From Rothia gullae (GTDB taxonomy: Bacteria; Actinomycetota; Actinomycetes; Actinomycetales; Micrococcaceae): a stretch of 64,000 nucleotides of DNA. Location of the stretch: positions 5,213-69,212 of the forward strand of contig NZ_JANCOC010000001.1 in the NCBI RefSeq assembly GCF_024294905.1, read 5' to 3'. Shown piece after piece: positions 47,222-58,150 of the stretch. Made by a program: the position numbers and the translations under genes. The notes beneath the pieces were generated by a model. It was given only the letters and a program-made list of their open reading frames with translations, was not told where the DNA came from and made no database searches. Each line of letters begins with the position of its first letter. Position 1 is the stretch's first letter.

Positions 47222-49336
47222 GTGGCACTTGACGTGTTCACCGACCTTAACAAGGTCCGCAACATCGGTATTATGGCGCACATCGACGCCGGTAAGACCA
47301 CCACCACTGAGCGCATTCTGTTCTACACCGGTATTAACCACAAGATCGGTGAGACCCACGACGGCGCTTCCACCATGGACTGGATGGCTCAGGAGCAGGA
47401 GCGAGGTATTACCATTACCTCCGCAGCAACCACCTGCTTCTGGAAGGACAACCAGATCAACATTATCGACACCCCCGGTCACGTCGACTTCACCGTTGAG
47501 GTTGAGCGCTCCCTGCGCGTCCTCGACGGCGCAGTTGCTGTGTTCGACGGCAAGGAAGGTGTTGAGCCCCAGTCTGAGACCGTTTGGCGCCAGGCTGACA
47601 AGTACGATGTCCCCCGTATCTGCTTCGTCAACAAGATGGACAAGATGGGTGCTGACTTCTACTTCACCGTTCAGACCATCATCGACCGCCTGGGCGCACG
47701 TCCGCTGGTTGTTCAGCTCCCCATCGGTGCTGAGAGTGACTTCCTCGGTGTTGTTGACCTGCTCGAAATGAAGGCATACGTCTGGCCCGGCGACGCCAAG
47801 GGTGACGTGACCATGGGCTCCTCTTACGAGGTTCAGGACATTCCTGCTGACCTGGTTGAGAAGGCAGAGCAGTACCGCGCTGAGCTGGTTGAGGCTGTTG
47901 CTGAGGCTAGCGAAGAGCTCATGGAGAAGTACCTCGAAGAGGGCGAGCTGACCATCCCCGAGATTAAGGCTGGTATCCGTCAGCTGGTTATCTCCGGTGA
48001 GGCATTCCCCGTTCTCTGTGGTTCTGCATTCAAGAACCGCGGTGTTCAGCCCATGCTGGACGCTGTGATCGAGTACCTGCCCTCCCCGCTGGACGTTCCG
48101 GACGTTGTCGGTTCCAACCCCTCCGACGAGGAAGAGAAGCTGACTCGTAAGGCATCCGCTGAGGAGCCCTTCGCGGCACTGGCGTTCAAGGTTGCAGCTC
48201 ACCCGTTCTACGGTCAGCTGACCTACACCCGTGTGTACTCCGGTACCGCAGCTCAGGGCCAGCAGGTTCTGAACTCCACCAAGGGTAAGAAGGAGCGCAT
48301 CGGTAAGCTCTTCCAGATGCACTCCAACAAGGAGAACCCTGTTGAGGAGATCACCGCAGGTCACATTTACGCTGCAATCGGTCTGAAGGACACCACCACC
48401 GGTGACACCCTGTGCGACCCTGCACACCCGATTGTCCTCGAGTCGATGACTTTCCCCGATCCCGTGATCTTCGTGGCTATCGAGCCCAAGACCAAGGGTG
48501 ACCAGGAGAAGATGTCCACCGCTATCCAGAAGCTCTCCGCTGAGGACCCCACCTTCACCGTTTCGCTGAACGAAGAAACCGGTCAGACCGAAATCGGTGG
48601 TATGGGTGAGCTGCACCTGGACATCATCGTTGACCGTATGAAGCGTGAGTTCAAGGTTGAGGCTAACGTTGGTAAGCCTCAGGTTGCATACCGCGAGACC
48701 ATCAAGAAGGCAGTCGAGAAGGTCGACTACACCCACAAGAAGCAGACCGGTGGTTCCGGTCAGTTCGCAAAGGTGCAGGTCTCCTTCGAGCCCCTGCCCC
48801 TGGATGGCGAAGAGCTGTACGAGTTCGAGGACAAGGTCACCGGTGGCCGCGTGCCTCGCGAGTACATCCCCTCGGTCGATGCTGGTATCCAGGACGCCAT
48901 GAAGTTCGGTGTCCTCGCTGGCTACCCGATGGTGGGCGTGAAGGCAACCCTGATCGACGGTGCTTACCACGACGTCGACTCCTCCGAAATGGCGTTCAAG
49001 ATCGCTGGTTCGATGGTCTTCAAGGAAGGCGCTAAGCGCGCTAACCCGGTCCTGCTCGAGCCGCTGATGGATGTTGAGGTTCGTACCCCCGAGGAGTACA
49101 TGGGCGACGTTATCGGCGACTTGAACTCCCGCCGTGGCCAGGTTCGTTCCATGGAGGACGCATCCGGCGTTAAGATCATCAAGGCTATTGTGCCCCTGAC
49201 CGAAATGTTCGGTTACATTGGCGACCTGCGTGGCAAGACCCAGGGTCGTGCAGTGTTCTCGATGACATTTGATAGCTACGGCGAGGTTCCCAAGAACGTC
49301 GCTGACGAGATCATCCAGAAGAGCCGCGGCGAGTAA
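47222..49336 (+). CDS. fusA: Elongation factor G
   Basis: The 704-residue translocase GTPase. The G1 motif is [14 protein letters not shown], followed by the G3 motif DTPGHVDF and G4 NKMDK. Domain IV/V segments such as [19 protein letters not shown] are present. GTG start with AGGGAG upstream. It lies in the str operon between rpsG and tuf, with hairpins on both sides. Confidence 0.98.
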   Translation: MALDVFTDLNKVRNIGIMAHIDAGKTTTTERILFYTGINHKIGETHDGASTMDWMAQEQERGITITSAATTCFWKDNQINIIDTPGHVDFTVEVERSLRVLDGAVAVFDGKEGVEPQSETVWRQADKYDVPRICFVNKMDKMGADFYFTVQTIIDRLGARPLVVQLPIGAESDFLGVVDLLEMKAYVWPGDAKGDVTMGSSYEVQDIPADLVEKAEQYRAELVEAVAEASEELMEKYLEEGELTIPEIKAGIRQLVISGEAFPVLCGSAFKNRGVQPMLDAVIEYLPSPLDVPDVVGSNPSDEEEKLTRKASAEEPFAALAFKVAAHPFYGQLTYTRVYSGTAAQGQQVLNSTKGKKERIGKLFQMHSNKENPVEEITAGHIYAAIGLKDTTTGDTLCDPAHPIVLESMTFPDPVIFVAIEPKTKGDQEKMSTAIQKLSAEDPTFTVSLNEETGQTEIGGMGELHLDIIVDRMKREFKVEANVGKPQVAYRETIKKAVEKVDYTHKKQTGGSGQFAKVQVSFEPLPLDGEELYEFEDKVTGGRVPREYIPSVDAGIQDAMKFGVLAGYPMVGVKATLIDGAYHDVDSSEMAFKIAGSMVFKEGAKRANPVLLEPLMDVEVRTPEEYMGDVIGDLNSRRGQVRSMEDASGVKIIKAIVPLTEMFGYIGDLRGKTQGRAVFSMTFDSYGEVPKNVADEIIQKSRGE

Positions 49337-49351
49337 TTTTCGCGTCTCACC

Positions 49352-49390
49352 CGTGGGCCACGGGCTAAAAACCTGTGGCCCACGCCAAAA
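49352..49390 (+). terminator. Strong hairpin between fusA and tuf
   Basis: CGTGGGCCACGGG (49352-49364) pairs with CCTGTGGCCCACG (49372-49384) with one G-T pair, followed by CCAAAATTTT. The 150 bases between this and tuf leave room for a separate tuf promoter. Confidence 0.7.
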
Positions 49391-49535
49391 TTTTCAATTA
49401 AATCCATATTGAGAGCATGAACAGTTTCATCTCTGCGGCGTAATCCGCTATTGTAGACGCTAGACCGTTTTATAACGGGATGCGCCGGAGCGAAGATCCG
49501 CGTGCATGTTTTCAATCGTTCTAGGAGGAACACTC

Positions 49536-50726
49536 TTGGCTAAGGCTAAGTTCGAGCGCTCCAAGCCTCACGTTAACGTCGGTACCATTGGTCACGTTGA
49601 CCACGGTAAGACCACCCTGACCGCAGCAATCTCCAAGGTTCTGGCTGACAAGTACCCGGACCTGAACGAGAAGCGCGACTTCGGTATGATCGACTCCGCT
49701 CCCGAGGAGCGCCAGCGCGGTATTACCATTAACATTGCTCACATCGAGTACCAGACCGAGAAGCGCCACTACGCACACGTTGACGCTCCCGGCCACGCTG
49801 ACTACGTCAAGAACATGATTACCGGTGCGGCTCAGATGGACGGCGCAATCCTCGTGGTTGCTGCTACCGACGGCCCCATGGCACAGACCCGCGAGCACGT
49901 TCTGCTCGCTCGCCAGGTTGGCGTCCCCACCCTGCTGGTCGCACTGAACAAGGCAGACATGGTTGACGACGAAGAGCTCCTCGACCTCGTCGAGATGGAG
50001 GTCCGTGACCTCCTCTCCTCGCAGGAGTTCGACGGCGACAACGCTCCCGTTGTTCGCGTTTCCGCACTGAAGGCTCTCGAAGGCGATCCCGAGTGGGTTG
50101 CTAAGGTCGAGGAGCTCATGGACGCAGTCGACACCTACATTCCGGACCCCGTGCGTGAGAAGGACAAGCCCTTCCTCATGCCCATCGAGGACGTCTTCAC
50201 CATTACCGGTCGTGGCACCGTTGTTACCGGTCGTGCAGAGCGCGGTACCCTGAAGATCAACTCCGAGGTCGAGATTGTCGGTATCCGCCCGATTCAGAAG
50301 ACCACCGTTACCGGTATCGAGATGTTCCACAAGCAGCTCGACGAAGCATGGGCAGGCGAGAACTGTGGTCTGCTACTGCGTGGTCTGAAGCGTGATGATG
50401 TTGAGCGTGGTCAGGTTGTCGTGGAGCCGGGCTCCATCACCCCCCACACCGAGTTCGAGGCAAACGTCTACATCCTCTCCAAGGATGAGGGTGGCCGTCA
50501 CAACCCCTTCTACTCCAACTACCGTCCTCAGTTCTACTTCCGTACCACTGACGTGACCGGCGTTATCACCCTCCCCGAGGGCACCGAGATGGTTATGCCC
50601 GGTGACAACACCGAGATGACCGTTACCCTGATTCAGGAAATCGCAATGGAAGAGGGCCTCGGCTTCGCTATCCGTGAGGGTGGCCGCACCGTTGGTTCGG
50701 GTCGTGTTACCAAGATCATCAAGTAA
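49536..50726 (+). CDS. tuf: Elongation factor Tu
   Basis: EF-Tu (396 residues) brings aminoacyl-tRNA to the ribosome. GTP motifs are [18 protein letters not shown] and NKAD. The start is a TTG at 49536 (Met-Ala-Lys-Ala-Lys-Phe) with AGGAGGA about seven bases upstream; an ATG at 49506 would add ten residues not found in the family and would read through that site. A perfect terminator follows. Confidence 0.98.
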   Translation: MAKAKFERSKPHVNVGTIGHVDHGKTTLTAAISKVLADKYPDLNEKRDFGMIDSAPEERQRGITINIAHIEYQTEKRHYAHVDAPGHADYVKNMITGAAQMDGAILVVAATDGPMAQTREHVLLARQVGVPTLLVALNKADMVDDEELLDLVEMEVRDLLSSQEFDGDNAPVVRVSALKALEGDPEWVAKVEELMDAVDTYIPDPVREKDKPFLMPIEDVFTITGRGTVVTGRAERGTLKINSEVEIVGIRPIQKTTVTGIEMFHKQLDEAWAGENCGLLLRGLKRDDVERGQVVVEPGSITPHTEFEANVYILSKDEGGRHNPFYSNYRPQFYFRTTDVTGVITLPEGTEMVMPGDNTEMTVTLIQEIAMEEGLGFAIREGGRTVGSGRVTKIIK

Positions 50727-50796
50727 TTGCCGTAAATTTACGACAATTCGCTAAAGATCTGCCGGAGAGATAATTCTCCATCAGGTAGCGATACTC

Positions 50797-50828
50797 AAGG
50801 ACCCCCGCATCTGCGGGGGTCCTTTTGT
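50797..50828 (+). terminator. Terminator of tuf
   Basis: AAGGACCCCCGCA (50797-50809) pairs perfectly with TGCGGGGGTCCTT (50812-50824) and ends in TTTTGTT. Confidence 0.93.
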
Positions 50829-51333
50829 TATGCCCTTTTGAAGAAGTGGGGAGCTGAAGCTCTGTCTGCTTGTCTGCAACGGAACCTGCAACGGAACTGA
50901 TACACAAAGCGGTCATGGGCGTTATAGCAGCTTCTGAGAGCCTCTGAGAGTCTTAGAGAGGAGCCGGAGAATAAAGCTGAAACTCACGGTAGAAAACGCC
51001 AAAGTTAAGGGTTACGAGAGTAACCTATGCTGTACAGCTGATATTTCTTCTGAGGAGCTTATCAAAGGCCTCCTGTGGCCCTGCGCTCCGACACCGGGGC
51101 TACAGTTACAAGCCCCGCAGCGAATCTTCTTATTTCCCTCGTATTGCGAAGCCCCACGGGGCCCCTCCGCGTAGAGGAATACTAGCCCCCAATATTATGT
51201 GACTTAGGCGCCGCACAAGCGCTCTTGCAGAGCACAAACTGAGCGGGTAGGGTGTGGGGAATCTGAGAAACGAAGAACCAGAGCTGATTTCTGGGTGCGG
51301 AGAAAAACTAAAGCCGGCTGCTTGAGAGTAAAG
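50829..51333. other. About 500 bases without a convincing gene
   Basis: The region has short open frames on the minus strand with no coding character. It holds a small hairpin CGGGGCT/AGCCCCG (about 51096-51118). No tRNA, SRP RNA or tmRNA signature is seen. Confidence 0.4.
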
Positions 51334-51366
51334 AAAAACGGTTCCCAGCCCGAAGGCTGGGAACCG
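51334..51366 (-). terminator. Terminator of the large membrane protein gene
   Basis: CGGTTCCCAGCC and GGCTGGGAACCG (51339-51366) form a perfect 12-bp stem with loop CGAA. On the minus strand it is followed by TTTTTCTTT, so it ends the gene at 51451-54870. Confidence 0.9.
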
Positions 51367-51450
51367 CAATTCGAATGACTGCCCCTCGGAAGGGACATAG
51401 CCAATCCTACTACAGAATGCCGTAGGAATAGAACCTATGTGTGGTGATGG

Positions 51451-54400
51451 CTAGATGTTTTCCTCGTGGCGAGGCTGGTAGCCCTGCTGAGGATCCGGGG
51501 GCTGCTGCATCTGGACATTGCCCTTCGGATACATACCCGGCTGATCTTGAGTGTGCGGGAAATTCCCGAGCTGCTCAGAATCCTGGTGCGGAGCTGCGGC
51601 ATCCTGCTTGTTCTGTCGCACCAGCAGACGCCAGATAACGCCGGCAATGAGCAGGATAGAGATAATCAGTAGGGTCAGCGGGTTCAGACCGTTGAGCAAA
51701 ATTGCCAGATCGAGGGTGACCAAGGCGGTTGCAATATAGGTCCAGACTTGGTCGAGCAGCAGAGCGCTCAGGAGAGTCAGAGCGATGCCGAGTACCAGCA
51801 CCACAATATCCGGACCATCAGCAGGAACTGCCCACGTTACCAGGGTGAGAAATACCTGCAGGCCCAAAGCCCAGTACAGAGGAGAATCCGATATCTGCTC
51901 GTCTACAGGCCTCTTTGCGATGAAGTTCTTGAGAACCTTGGCAGTTACAACAGCCAACAGGATCAGGAGAGCAACCTCAATCATGATGCTCAGGGGATTG
52001 GACTTCGAATAATCAATGACTAGACGGGCGATGAAGAGGCTGAACGCCGTAGTGCAGACGGTCGGCAGGTTCTTCGCCTTGGTGACAGACACGAAAGACA
52101 GAGCGCCTAGACCCCAGAGAAGTGCGTTGAGTTCTACCTGCTTGGGCTCAAAAACCAGCCCAACGAAAGTATAGAATCCCAGCACCGCCAGAGCGGGAAT
52201 CATCAGCAGCGTATTGACCGGTGCATAGATACCCTGGCTCAGGGGGCGGCGAGACATGAAACGCGCGTAGGGGGCACCCAGCGGGCCGTACATCGGCAAA
52301 TCAACCATCGTATTACCGACCGGGACAGCAATGCGAGGACGAACGTTTGCGTTCACACCGAAGACCTCGACCGGGAGCGTGACCTTCAGAACGAACAGGA
52401 TAACGACGGCAATCAGAGCGTAGTAGCCCAGAAGAGTCATCACCATTGTGCTTTCCCTCGTGTTGAAGAGATTCCATAGAGAACCAATGCAGAAAGTCGT
52501 GATACTGATGGAGGCACCAATCTGCATGCGGGGGATCCTGAAGATGAGTGCAAGTACCCATACGGCGATGAAGATCATCGGAGTTGCTACTGCGAACAGA
52601 AGATTATCAAAGTCGCCAATGAAACGGCCTGCGCTCAGGATAGAACCAAGAGTAAAGAAAGTCGCTGCTGCATATGCCTCGTAGTTTCGCTTGGAGTACG
52701 CGTAGAGTAGCACGCTGCACAGCGCCTGAACCGCCAGCAGGGCAAGTACGAGGAAGTCTACAAGCGATTCCATCATATTGCCGCTGATAGCGAGCAGAAT
52801 GACAGACCAGCAGATGGGGAAACGCGCAACGGTGAGTAGCTCTGAACGAATCGAAGAGCCAGCCGGCATAAAGAAACCGAGTGCACCGTAGACGACGGTC
52901 AGGAGCGCCGGCAGTGCTACAGCAATGTATTCCTTCTGCAATCCGTACAGCAGGTAGTGTCGCGAGCCAATCGTCGCAATGATCAGAGTCGTGTAGAACG
53001 CGATACGGATGGAAGAGACAAGCGTAGAGCGGAAGGAACCAACGTCCGAAAGCCTCAGTGCGCGAGCCAGAATAAGAGCGCTCAGGACGCTCAAAAAGAG
53101 GACGGCACCCGAGAAGAGAGGGAAACCAACCCAGAACCGGCCATGTGCTCCACCATCAACATGGTTAGCCACGTACCCAACGAAGAGAGCAAAAACGCCC
53201 AAGAACAGGTAGACCGACATTTCTACAAGACGGTAGCTTGCGTTCTGCGCTGCAACGCCCTGAGAGAGAACAAAAGTCAGTAGCGCAATAGCGGTGCAGA
53301 CCAACGCAAACATCAGAAGCGACTCAGAAGTCTGTATCTCAGGAATGAGAGCGAGGAAGAGCTGAATCATACCAATGGCATAACCGATGTTGCTCAGTAC
53401 CGCTCCCGCGGTACGTGCCTCGGGGGCCTTAGCGCTGACCAGATAGATGACTACTGCCGCGGTAAAGAAGAGGTAGAAAGTGCCCTGATTGCCGGGGGAG
53501 GCATACATGCCAACAACTGGAATGAGCGCTACAAAACTCATGAGTAGCAGAGGCTGGATTGCCTTGCGGTACAACAAGAAACTCACAATGCAGAGGACAC
53601 CAATAACCCAGGGGGCAGGGAAGATACCTTGATTACCTTCTGCATAAGGAAGGAAAGCGCTCCAGCGCGTTGCGTATACAGGACTATCGGCAGCATGAGC
53701 AGTGAAGAAGGCGTCAATGAGAGCGAAGAAGGAGAAGAACACGCCGACGCATGCGTCAATTGCCGGCAACCACTCCATCTTGTGAGCGGGATGGTGAGGA
53801 GCTTCCTTCGCCCAGGGGATAGCCGGGGTGCTTTGCACCTGCTCGGGCTGTTCATCAGTAGCAGGAGCAGAACCAGCAATAGTCTTCTGCAGACGAGGAA
53901 TAAATACGTAGGCAGAAATCAGGTTAACAACCAGAACCGAGACGAAGAAAATGCTGGGGAACCACGGGCCGTGATCCGAGTCCATTATGAAGGAGAGAAT
54001 AGACGCAATTGGGTAGATGCGTGCCTGGGCGTAGTAATCTGCCGTGCCGTTCAGCCACGTGAAAAGAATGGCATGCACAGACATGACTGCAAACGCAATA
54101 CCCGCATCCGTGTAGCTCAGATCGTTGGTGAAGAAGAAAATAGCGATGGCAGTAGCCGGCACAAAAATGCGGGAAGCATCAACAAGACCTTCCCGGATGC
54201 CCTTTGGAGCAGCATTCGGGGTAAAATGCAGAACCAAACCGAGAACGGTGGCAACTGCAGTGAGTGAAACGAAATACCAAACGAAAGGCAGAGCCGCTAC
54301 CTTCGTAGCCGCCAACGAGTCCGAAACAATGAACGAAATCAGCAGGTAGGCCATCACACGGTTACGCATGAGGGCACAGGCTCCAACAATGGCTGCAGTG

Positions 54401-54870
54401 CCAACCAGAGACGTGAGAAGCCAGACGTAGCGTCCTTCAGTCCAAATATTGAGGACATAGGTAGCAACACCAGTCAGAGGAATAAACGCAAGACCGGTTG
54501 CTGCAAAAGAGTAGGAAGCGATACGTAGGCGCTCCACGAAACGGTAGGTGAGCAGACCAGCTCCGTAGAAGACGACTGCTCCAAGCGCCATTGCAAGGAC
54601 ACGGAAGATAGCCGTTTCATCCTGAGACGACGTCACAGAGGTGACAAAAAGACCCGCAGCACCGATGAGTAGGAGCGAACCGATGTACAGAACAATATTG
54701 AGGAAGATATCCTCATTGACCAGGCGTCGCTGCGCAGGAGGCTGAGGATACGAGCCCGACAGGGACGGGGGAACGTACAGACCGAGACCTTGCGGCTGGA
54801 CATACTGAGGGCTCTGAGACGAAGAGTGAGAGCTAGAGGATGCCTGATGAGGTTGTGTCGGCTGAGACAT
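51451..54870 (-). CDS. Very large polytopic membrane protein of unknown function
   Basis: A 1139-residue protein. The first 45 or so residues are cytosol-type, rich in Ser, Gln and Pro; the last 50 are again hydrophilic, rich in Gln, Pro and His (DQPGMYPKGNVQMQQPPDP). Between them lie some thirty or more hydrophobic segments in tandem, broken by one hydrophilic loop near residues 330-360 (ATDEQPEQVQSTPAIPWAKE). There is no recognisable enzyme motif or signal peptide. It resembles, in layout only, the large actinobacterial membrane proteins carrying an SCO7613-like C-terminal region. AAGGAG is six bases before the ATG. It is transcribed alone, against the flanking ribosomal operons. Function unknown. 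Confidence 0.85.
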   Translation of the reverse strand: MSQPTQPHQASSSSHSSSQSPQYVQPQGLGLYVPPSLSGSYPQPPAQRRLVNEDIFLNIVLYIGSLLLIGAAGLFVTSVTSSQDETAIFRVLAMALGAVVFYGAGLLTYRFVERLRIASYSFAATGLAFIPLTGVATYVLNIWTEGRYVWLLTSLVGTAAIVGACALMRNRVMAYLLISFIVSDSLAATKVAALPFVWYFVSLTAVATVLGLVLHFTPNAAPKGIREGLVDASRIFVPATAIAIFFFTNDLSYTDAGIAFAVMSVHAILFTWLNGTADYYAQARIYPIASILSFIMDSDHGPWFPSIFFVSVLVVNLISAYVFIPRLQKTIAGSAPATDEQPEQVQSTPAIPWAKEAPHHPAHKMEWLPAIDACVGVFFSFFALIDAFFTAHAADSPVYATRWSAFLPYAEGNQGIFPAPWVIGVLCIVSFLLYRKAIQPLLLMSFVALIPVVGMYASPGNQGTFYLFFTAAVVIYLVSAKAPEARTAGAVLSNIGYAIGMIQLFLALIPEIQTSESLLMFALVCTAIALLTFVLSQGVAAQNASYRLVEMSVYLFLGVFALFVGYVANHVDGGAHGRFWVGFPLFSGAVLFLSVLSALILARALRLSDVGSFRSTLVSSIRIAFYTTLIIATIGSRHYLLYGLQKEYIAVALPALLTVVYGALGFFMPAGSSIRSELLTVARFPICWSVILLAISGNMMESLVDFLVLALLAVQALCSVLLYAYSKRNYEAYAAATFFTLGSILSAGRFIGDFDNLLFAVATPMIFIAVWVLALIFRIPRMQIGASISITTFCIGSLWNLFNTRESTMVMTLLGYYALIAVVILFVLKVTLPVEVFGVNANVRPRIAVPVGNTMVDLPMYGPLGAPYARFMSRRPLSQGIYAPVNTLLMIPALAVLGFYTFVGLVFEPKQVELNALLWGLGALSFVSVTKAKNLPTVCTTAFSLFIARLVIDYSKSNPLSIMIEVALLILLAVVTAKVLKNFIAKRPVDEQISDSPLYWALGLQVFLTLVTWAVPADGPDIVVLVLGIALTLLSALLLDQVWTYIATALVTLDLAILLNGLNPLTLLIISILLIAGVIWRLLVRQNKQDAAAPHQDSEQLGNFPHTQDQPGMYPKGNVQMQQPPDPQQGYQPRHEENI

Positions 54871-54980
54871 GGTTTCTCCTTAGGCTGTAGTGATACTTCT
54901 ACGATACGAGAGTCTTTAGACATAAAAGCTTTATTACGAGCAATAAAGCGCATGGAACTTACTGAAAGTAGATTGAAAGC

Positions 54981-55003
54981 TCCCTGAGAGTTGCATTCAG
55001 GGA
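54981..55003. repeat. Inverted repeat upstream of the membrane protein gene
   Basis: TCCCTGA (54981-54987) and TCAGGGA (54997-55003) form a perfect 7-bp inverted repeat in the divergent spacer, about 110 bases before the minus-strand start. Confidence 0.4.
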
Positions 55004-55017
55004 AGTGCCTCAAATTG

Positions 55018-55061
55018 ACAAACACGAGTTAAGTGTTCTTAAACACTTAACTCGTGTTTGT
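55018..55061. repeat. Perfect 20-bp-stem hairpin between divergent genes
   Basis: ACAAACACGAGTTAAGTGTT (55018-55037) is followed by CTTA and then by its exact reverse complement (55042-55061). The stem is A+T-rich and perfect, unlike the G+C-rich terminators elsewhere in the window. It lies between the divergent membrane protein gene and the S10 operon. It may be a terminator for antisense read-through, a regulator site or a relic of a mobile element; none can be proved here. Confidence 0.7.
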
Positions 55062-55090
55062 ATTGCGTAAGCGCTCTATCTCTGAGAGAA

Positions 55091-55262
55091 TTGACGACGT
55101 TGTCAAAGCGTCTACCTGTACTGAAGGTAGGCCCACGTATGACCCGGTCCGAAGGATGACGGGACGAGTTTGTCTAGAAAATAGGCGACACGCCCGAGTT
55201 CGGGGGTCGGTACTCAGGCGGGGTGAGGAACCCGGCAAAGCCGGATTCAGTCCGTTCTGAGT
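55091..55262 (+). promoter_or_regulatory. Structured leader and promoter region of the S10 operon
   Basis: TTGACGACGTTGTCAA (55091-55106) is a near-palindrome that contains a -35-like TTGACG. Downstream are hairpins CTACCT/AGGTAG (55112-55130), CCCG/CGGG (55193-55204) and CCGGC/GCCGG (55232-55244), the last enclosed by the long-range pair ACTCAG (55212-55217) with CTGAGT (55257-55262). A leader of about 250 bases precedes rpsJ. In gamma-proteobacteria L4 controls the S10 leader; this one is different in sequence. Confidence 0.5.
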
Positions 55263-55357
55263 GGCGCACGTGATGAATATATCGCGTTCCTTAAGCGCTA
55301 TAACAAAGGGGCAAAAGCTCCGATACAGGGAATACATCAAGAAAGAGAGTCCGACAG

Positions 55358-55666
55358 ATGGCGGGACAGAAAATCCGCATCCGTCTGAAGTCCTATGACC
55401 ACGAGGTCATCGATTCTTCGGCACGGAAAATCGTCGAAACGGTAAAGGGCGCAGGCGCAACTGTAGTTGGCCCCGTGCCGCTGCCGACCGAGAAGAACGT
55501 TTACTGTGTTATCCGTTCTCCCCACAAGTACAAGGACAGCCGCGAGCACTTCGAGATGCGTACGCACAAGCGTCTGATCGACGTTGTTGATCCGACCCCC
55601 AAGGCTGTTGATGCCCTCATGCGTCTCGACCTGCCGGCAGACGTAAACATCGAGATTAAGCTGTAG
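55358..55666 (+). CDS. rpsJ: 30S ribosomal protein S10
   Basis: S10 (102 residues, [19 protein letters not shown]) is part of the 30S head and is also NusE in antitermination complexes. It heads the operon after a structured leader. The end [12 protein letters not shown] is standard. Confidence 0.98.
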   Translation: MAGQKIRIRLKSYDHEVIDSSARKIVETVKGAGATVVGPVPLPTEKNVYCVIRSPHKYKDSREHFEMRTHKRLIDVVDPTPKAVDALMRLDLPADVNIEIKL

Positions 55667-55679
55667 AGGATCGCATCTA

Positions 55680-56336
55680 ATGACTAATAAATTCGAGCGC
55701 CAGGTGAAGGGCCTGCTGGGCACCAAGCTCGGCATGACCCAGGTCTGGGACGAGGACGGCAAGTTCGTGCCCGTCACCGTCGTCAAGGCTGATTCTAACG
55801 TTGTTACCCAGATCCGTAACCAGGAAACTGACGGCTACGAAGCTGTTCAGATCGGTTTCGGTGCAATCGACTCTCGCAAGGTTACCAAGCCCCTGGCTGG
55901 TCACTTCGAGAAGGCCGGTGTTACCCCCCGTCGCCACATCGTCGAGCTGCGTACCGCAGATGCTTCTGAGTATTCCCTCGGTCAGGAACTGACCGTTGAG
56001 CTCTTCGAAGCAGGCCAGAAGGTCGACGTCGTTGGTAAGACCAAGGGTAAGGGCTTCGCAGGTGTTATGAAGCGTCACGGCTTCAAGGGTGTTGGCGCGT
56101 CTCACGGTCAGCACAAGAACCACCGTAAGCCCGGTTCCATCGGTGGCGCATCCTACCCCGCACGCGTGTTCAAGGGTATGCGCATGGCTGGCCGTATGGG
56201 CGCAGCACGTCACACTACCTTGAACCTGACTATCCAGGGTGTGGACGCAGAGAACAATGTCCTGCTGATCAAGGGCGCAATCCCCGGTCCCAAGGGCGGC
56301 GTTGTTCTGGTTCGTACCGCTGTGAAGGGAGCCTAA
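55680..56336 (+). CDS. rplC: 50S ribosomal protein L3
   Basis: The 218-residue L3 binds 23S rRNA near the peptidyl transferase centre. The sequence [21 protein letters not shown] and [19 protein letters not shown] are typical. GAGGA lies upstream. It is the second gene of the S10 operon; rplD follows within six bases. Confidence 0.98.
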   Translation: MTNKFERQVKGLLGTKLGMTQVWDEDGKFVPVTVVKADSNVVTQIRNQETDGYEAVQIGFGAIDSRKVTKPLAGHFEKAGVTPRRHIVELRTADASEYSLGQELTVELFEAGQKVDVVGKTKGKGFAGVMKRHGFKGVGASHGQHKNHRKPGSIGGASYPARVFKGMRMAGRMGAARHTTLNLTIQGVDAENNVLLIKGAIPGPKGGVVLVRTAVKGA

Positions 56337-56341
56337 TACTC

Positions 56342-56959
56342 ATGGCTGTTAAGACCCTTAAGGTAGACCTGCCCGCAGAGATTTTCGACGCGCAGGCATC
56401 CGTGCCCCTGCTGCACCAGGTTGTCGTTGCACAGCTCGCCGCTGCACGCCAGGGCACCCACAAGACCAAGAATCGCGGCGAGGTTTCCGGTGCAGGCCGT
56501 AAGCCCTTCAAGCAGAAGGGCACCGGTAACGCACGTCAGGGCTCCATCCGTGCACCGCACATGACCGGCGGTGGCGTTGTTCACGGTCCGACCCCGCGTA
56601 ACTACGCACAGCGCACCCCCAAGAAGATGATCGCCGCTGCACTGCGCGGTGCTCTCTCCGATCGCGCTCGTCACGACCGCGTCCACGTTGTCGAGAACTT
56701 CATCTCCGGTGAAACCCCCTCGACCAAGGCTGCAAAGGCTGCATTCGCAGCTATCACCGAGCGCAAGAACATCCTTCTTGTGATTGCTCGTGCAGAGGAC
56801 GTTGTGGCTCTGTCCGCACGTAACCTGGAGAACGTCCACGTTCTGTACGCAGATCAGCTCAACACCTACGATGTGCTGGTTTCTGACGACGTGGTCTTCA
56901 CCAAGGCAGCATTCGAGGCATTCGTTGCTGCAGCTCAGAAGAAGGAGGGCGCTAAGTAA
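56342..56959 (+). CDS. rplD: 50S ribosomal protein L4
   Basis: The 205-residue L4 lines the peptide exit tunnel with its long loop ([20 protein letters not shown]). In E. coli it represses the S10 operon. The stop overlaps the rplW start (TAATG), so translation is coupled. Confidence 0.98.
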   Translation: MAVKTLKVDLPAEIFDAQASVPLLHQVVVAQLAAARQGTHKTKNRGEVSGAGRKPFKQKGTGNARQGSIRAPHMTGGGVVHGPTPRNYAQRTPKKMIAAALRGALSDRARHDRVHVVENFISGETPSTKAAKAAFAAITERKNILLVIARAEDVVALSARNLENVHVLYADQLNTYDVLVSDDVVFTKAAFEAFVAAAQKKEGAK

Positions 56960-57261
56960 TGAGCGTTTCCACCAAGTCTGTATACGACGTGATCATCGCT
57001 CCCGTCGTTTCCGAGAAGAGCTACGGTCAGCTCGACGAAGGTAAGTACACCTTCGAGGTCGCTACCGATTCCAACAAGCTGGAAATCAAGCAGGCCATCG
57101 AGAAGATCTTTGACGTCAAGGTTGCTTCCGTCAACACCATCAACCGTCAGGGCAAGCGCAAGCGCACCCGTTTCGGTTGGGGCGCTCGCAAGAACACCAA
57201 GCGTGCGATTGTGACCCTCAAGGAAGGCACCATCGACATCTTCGGCGGTCCGCAGGCATAA
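56959..57261 (+). CDS. rplW: 50S ribosomal protein L23
   Basis: The 100-residue L23 sits at the tunnel exit, where trigger factor and SRP dock. [21 protein letters not shown] and [19 protein letters not shown] are typical. It overlaps rplD by one base. Confidence 0.98.
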   Translation: MSVSTKSVYDVIIAPVVSEKSYGQLDEGKYTFEVATDSNKLEIKQAIEKIFDVKVASVNTINRQGKRKRTRFGWGARKNTKRAIVTLKEGTIDIFGGPQA

Positions 57262-57301
57262 GCCCCGCGGAGACCACTTTAACGAAGGAAGAAATATCTA
57301 A

Positions 57302-58138
57302 ATGGGTATTCGTAAGTACAAGCCGACGACCCCGGGTCGCCGCGGTTCGAGCGTTGCTGATTTCTCCGAGATCACCCGCTCCACCCCGGAAAAGTCCCTG
57401 CTTCGTCCGCTTCACAAGACCGGCGGCCGTAACAACACCGGCCGCATCACCACCCGTCACAAGGGTGGCGGCCACAAGCGCCAGTACCGTCTGATCGACT
57501 TCCGTCGTCACGACAAGGACGGCGTTAACGCACGCGTTGCACACATCGAGTACGATCCCAACCGTACCGCTCGCATCGCGCTGTTGCACTACTTCGATGG
57601 TTCCAAGCGCTACATCATTGCTCCGAACAAGCTTGCTCAGGGCGACATCGTCGAATCCGGCCCCGCAGCTGACATCAAGCCCGGTAACAACCTGCCCCTG
57701 CGCAACATCCCCGTTGGTACCGTGATTCACTGTGTAGAGCTCCGCCCCGGTGGCGGCGCAAAGCTGGCTCGTTCCGCAGGTGCTTCTGTACAGCTGGTTG
57801 CTAAGGAAGGTAAGTACGGTCAGCTCCGTCTGCCCTCCGGCGAAATCCGCAACGTGGATGTTCGCTGCCGTGCAACCGTTGGTGAAGTTGGCAACGCTGA
57901 GCAGTCCAACATTAACTGGGGTAAGGCAGGCCGTAACCGCTGGAAGGGCATCCGTCCGACCGTCCGTGGTGTGGTCATGAACCCGGTTGACCACCCGCAC
58001 GGTGGTGGTGAAGGTAAGACCTCCGGTGGTCGTCACCCGGTTAACCCCAACGGTAAGCCCGAGGGTCGTACCCGCCGTCCCAACAAGGAAAGCGACAAGC
58101 TCATCGTTCGTCGCCGTCGTACTGGCAAGAAGCGCTAA
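57302..58138 (+). CDS. rplB: 50S ribosomal protein L2
   Basis: The 278-residue L2 is needed for subunit joining and peptidyl transfer. It starts [17 protein letters not shown] and carries [16 protein letters not shown] with the conserved His. It lies 40 bases after rplW with GAAGGAAG upstream. Confidence 0.98.
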   Translation: MGIRKYKPTTPGRRGSSVADFSEITRSTPEKSLLRPLHKTGGRNNTGRITTRHKGGGHKRQYRLIDFRRHDKDGVNARVAHIEYDPNRTARIALLHYFDGSKRYIIAPNKLAQGDIVESGPAADIKPGNNLPLRNIPVGTVIHCVELRPGGGAKLARSAGASVQLVAKEGKYGQLRLPSGEIRNVDVRCRATVGEVGNAEQSNINWGKAGRNRWKGIRPTVRGVVMNPVDHPHGGGEGKTSGGRHPVNPNGKPEGRTRRPNKESDKLIVRRRRTGKKR

Positions 58139-58150
58139 GGAGCCTGAAAC

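Noticed and set aside
51130..51369. Small minus-strand frames in the tuf-membrane protein spacer.
   Set aside because: One includes the terminator of the membrane protein gene; none shows a binding site or coding bias.
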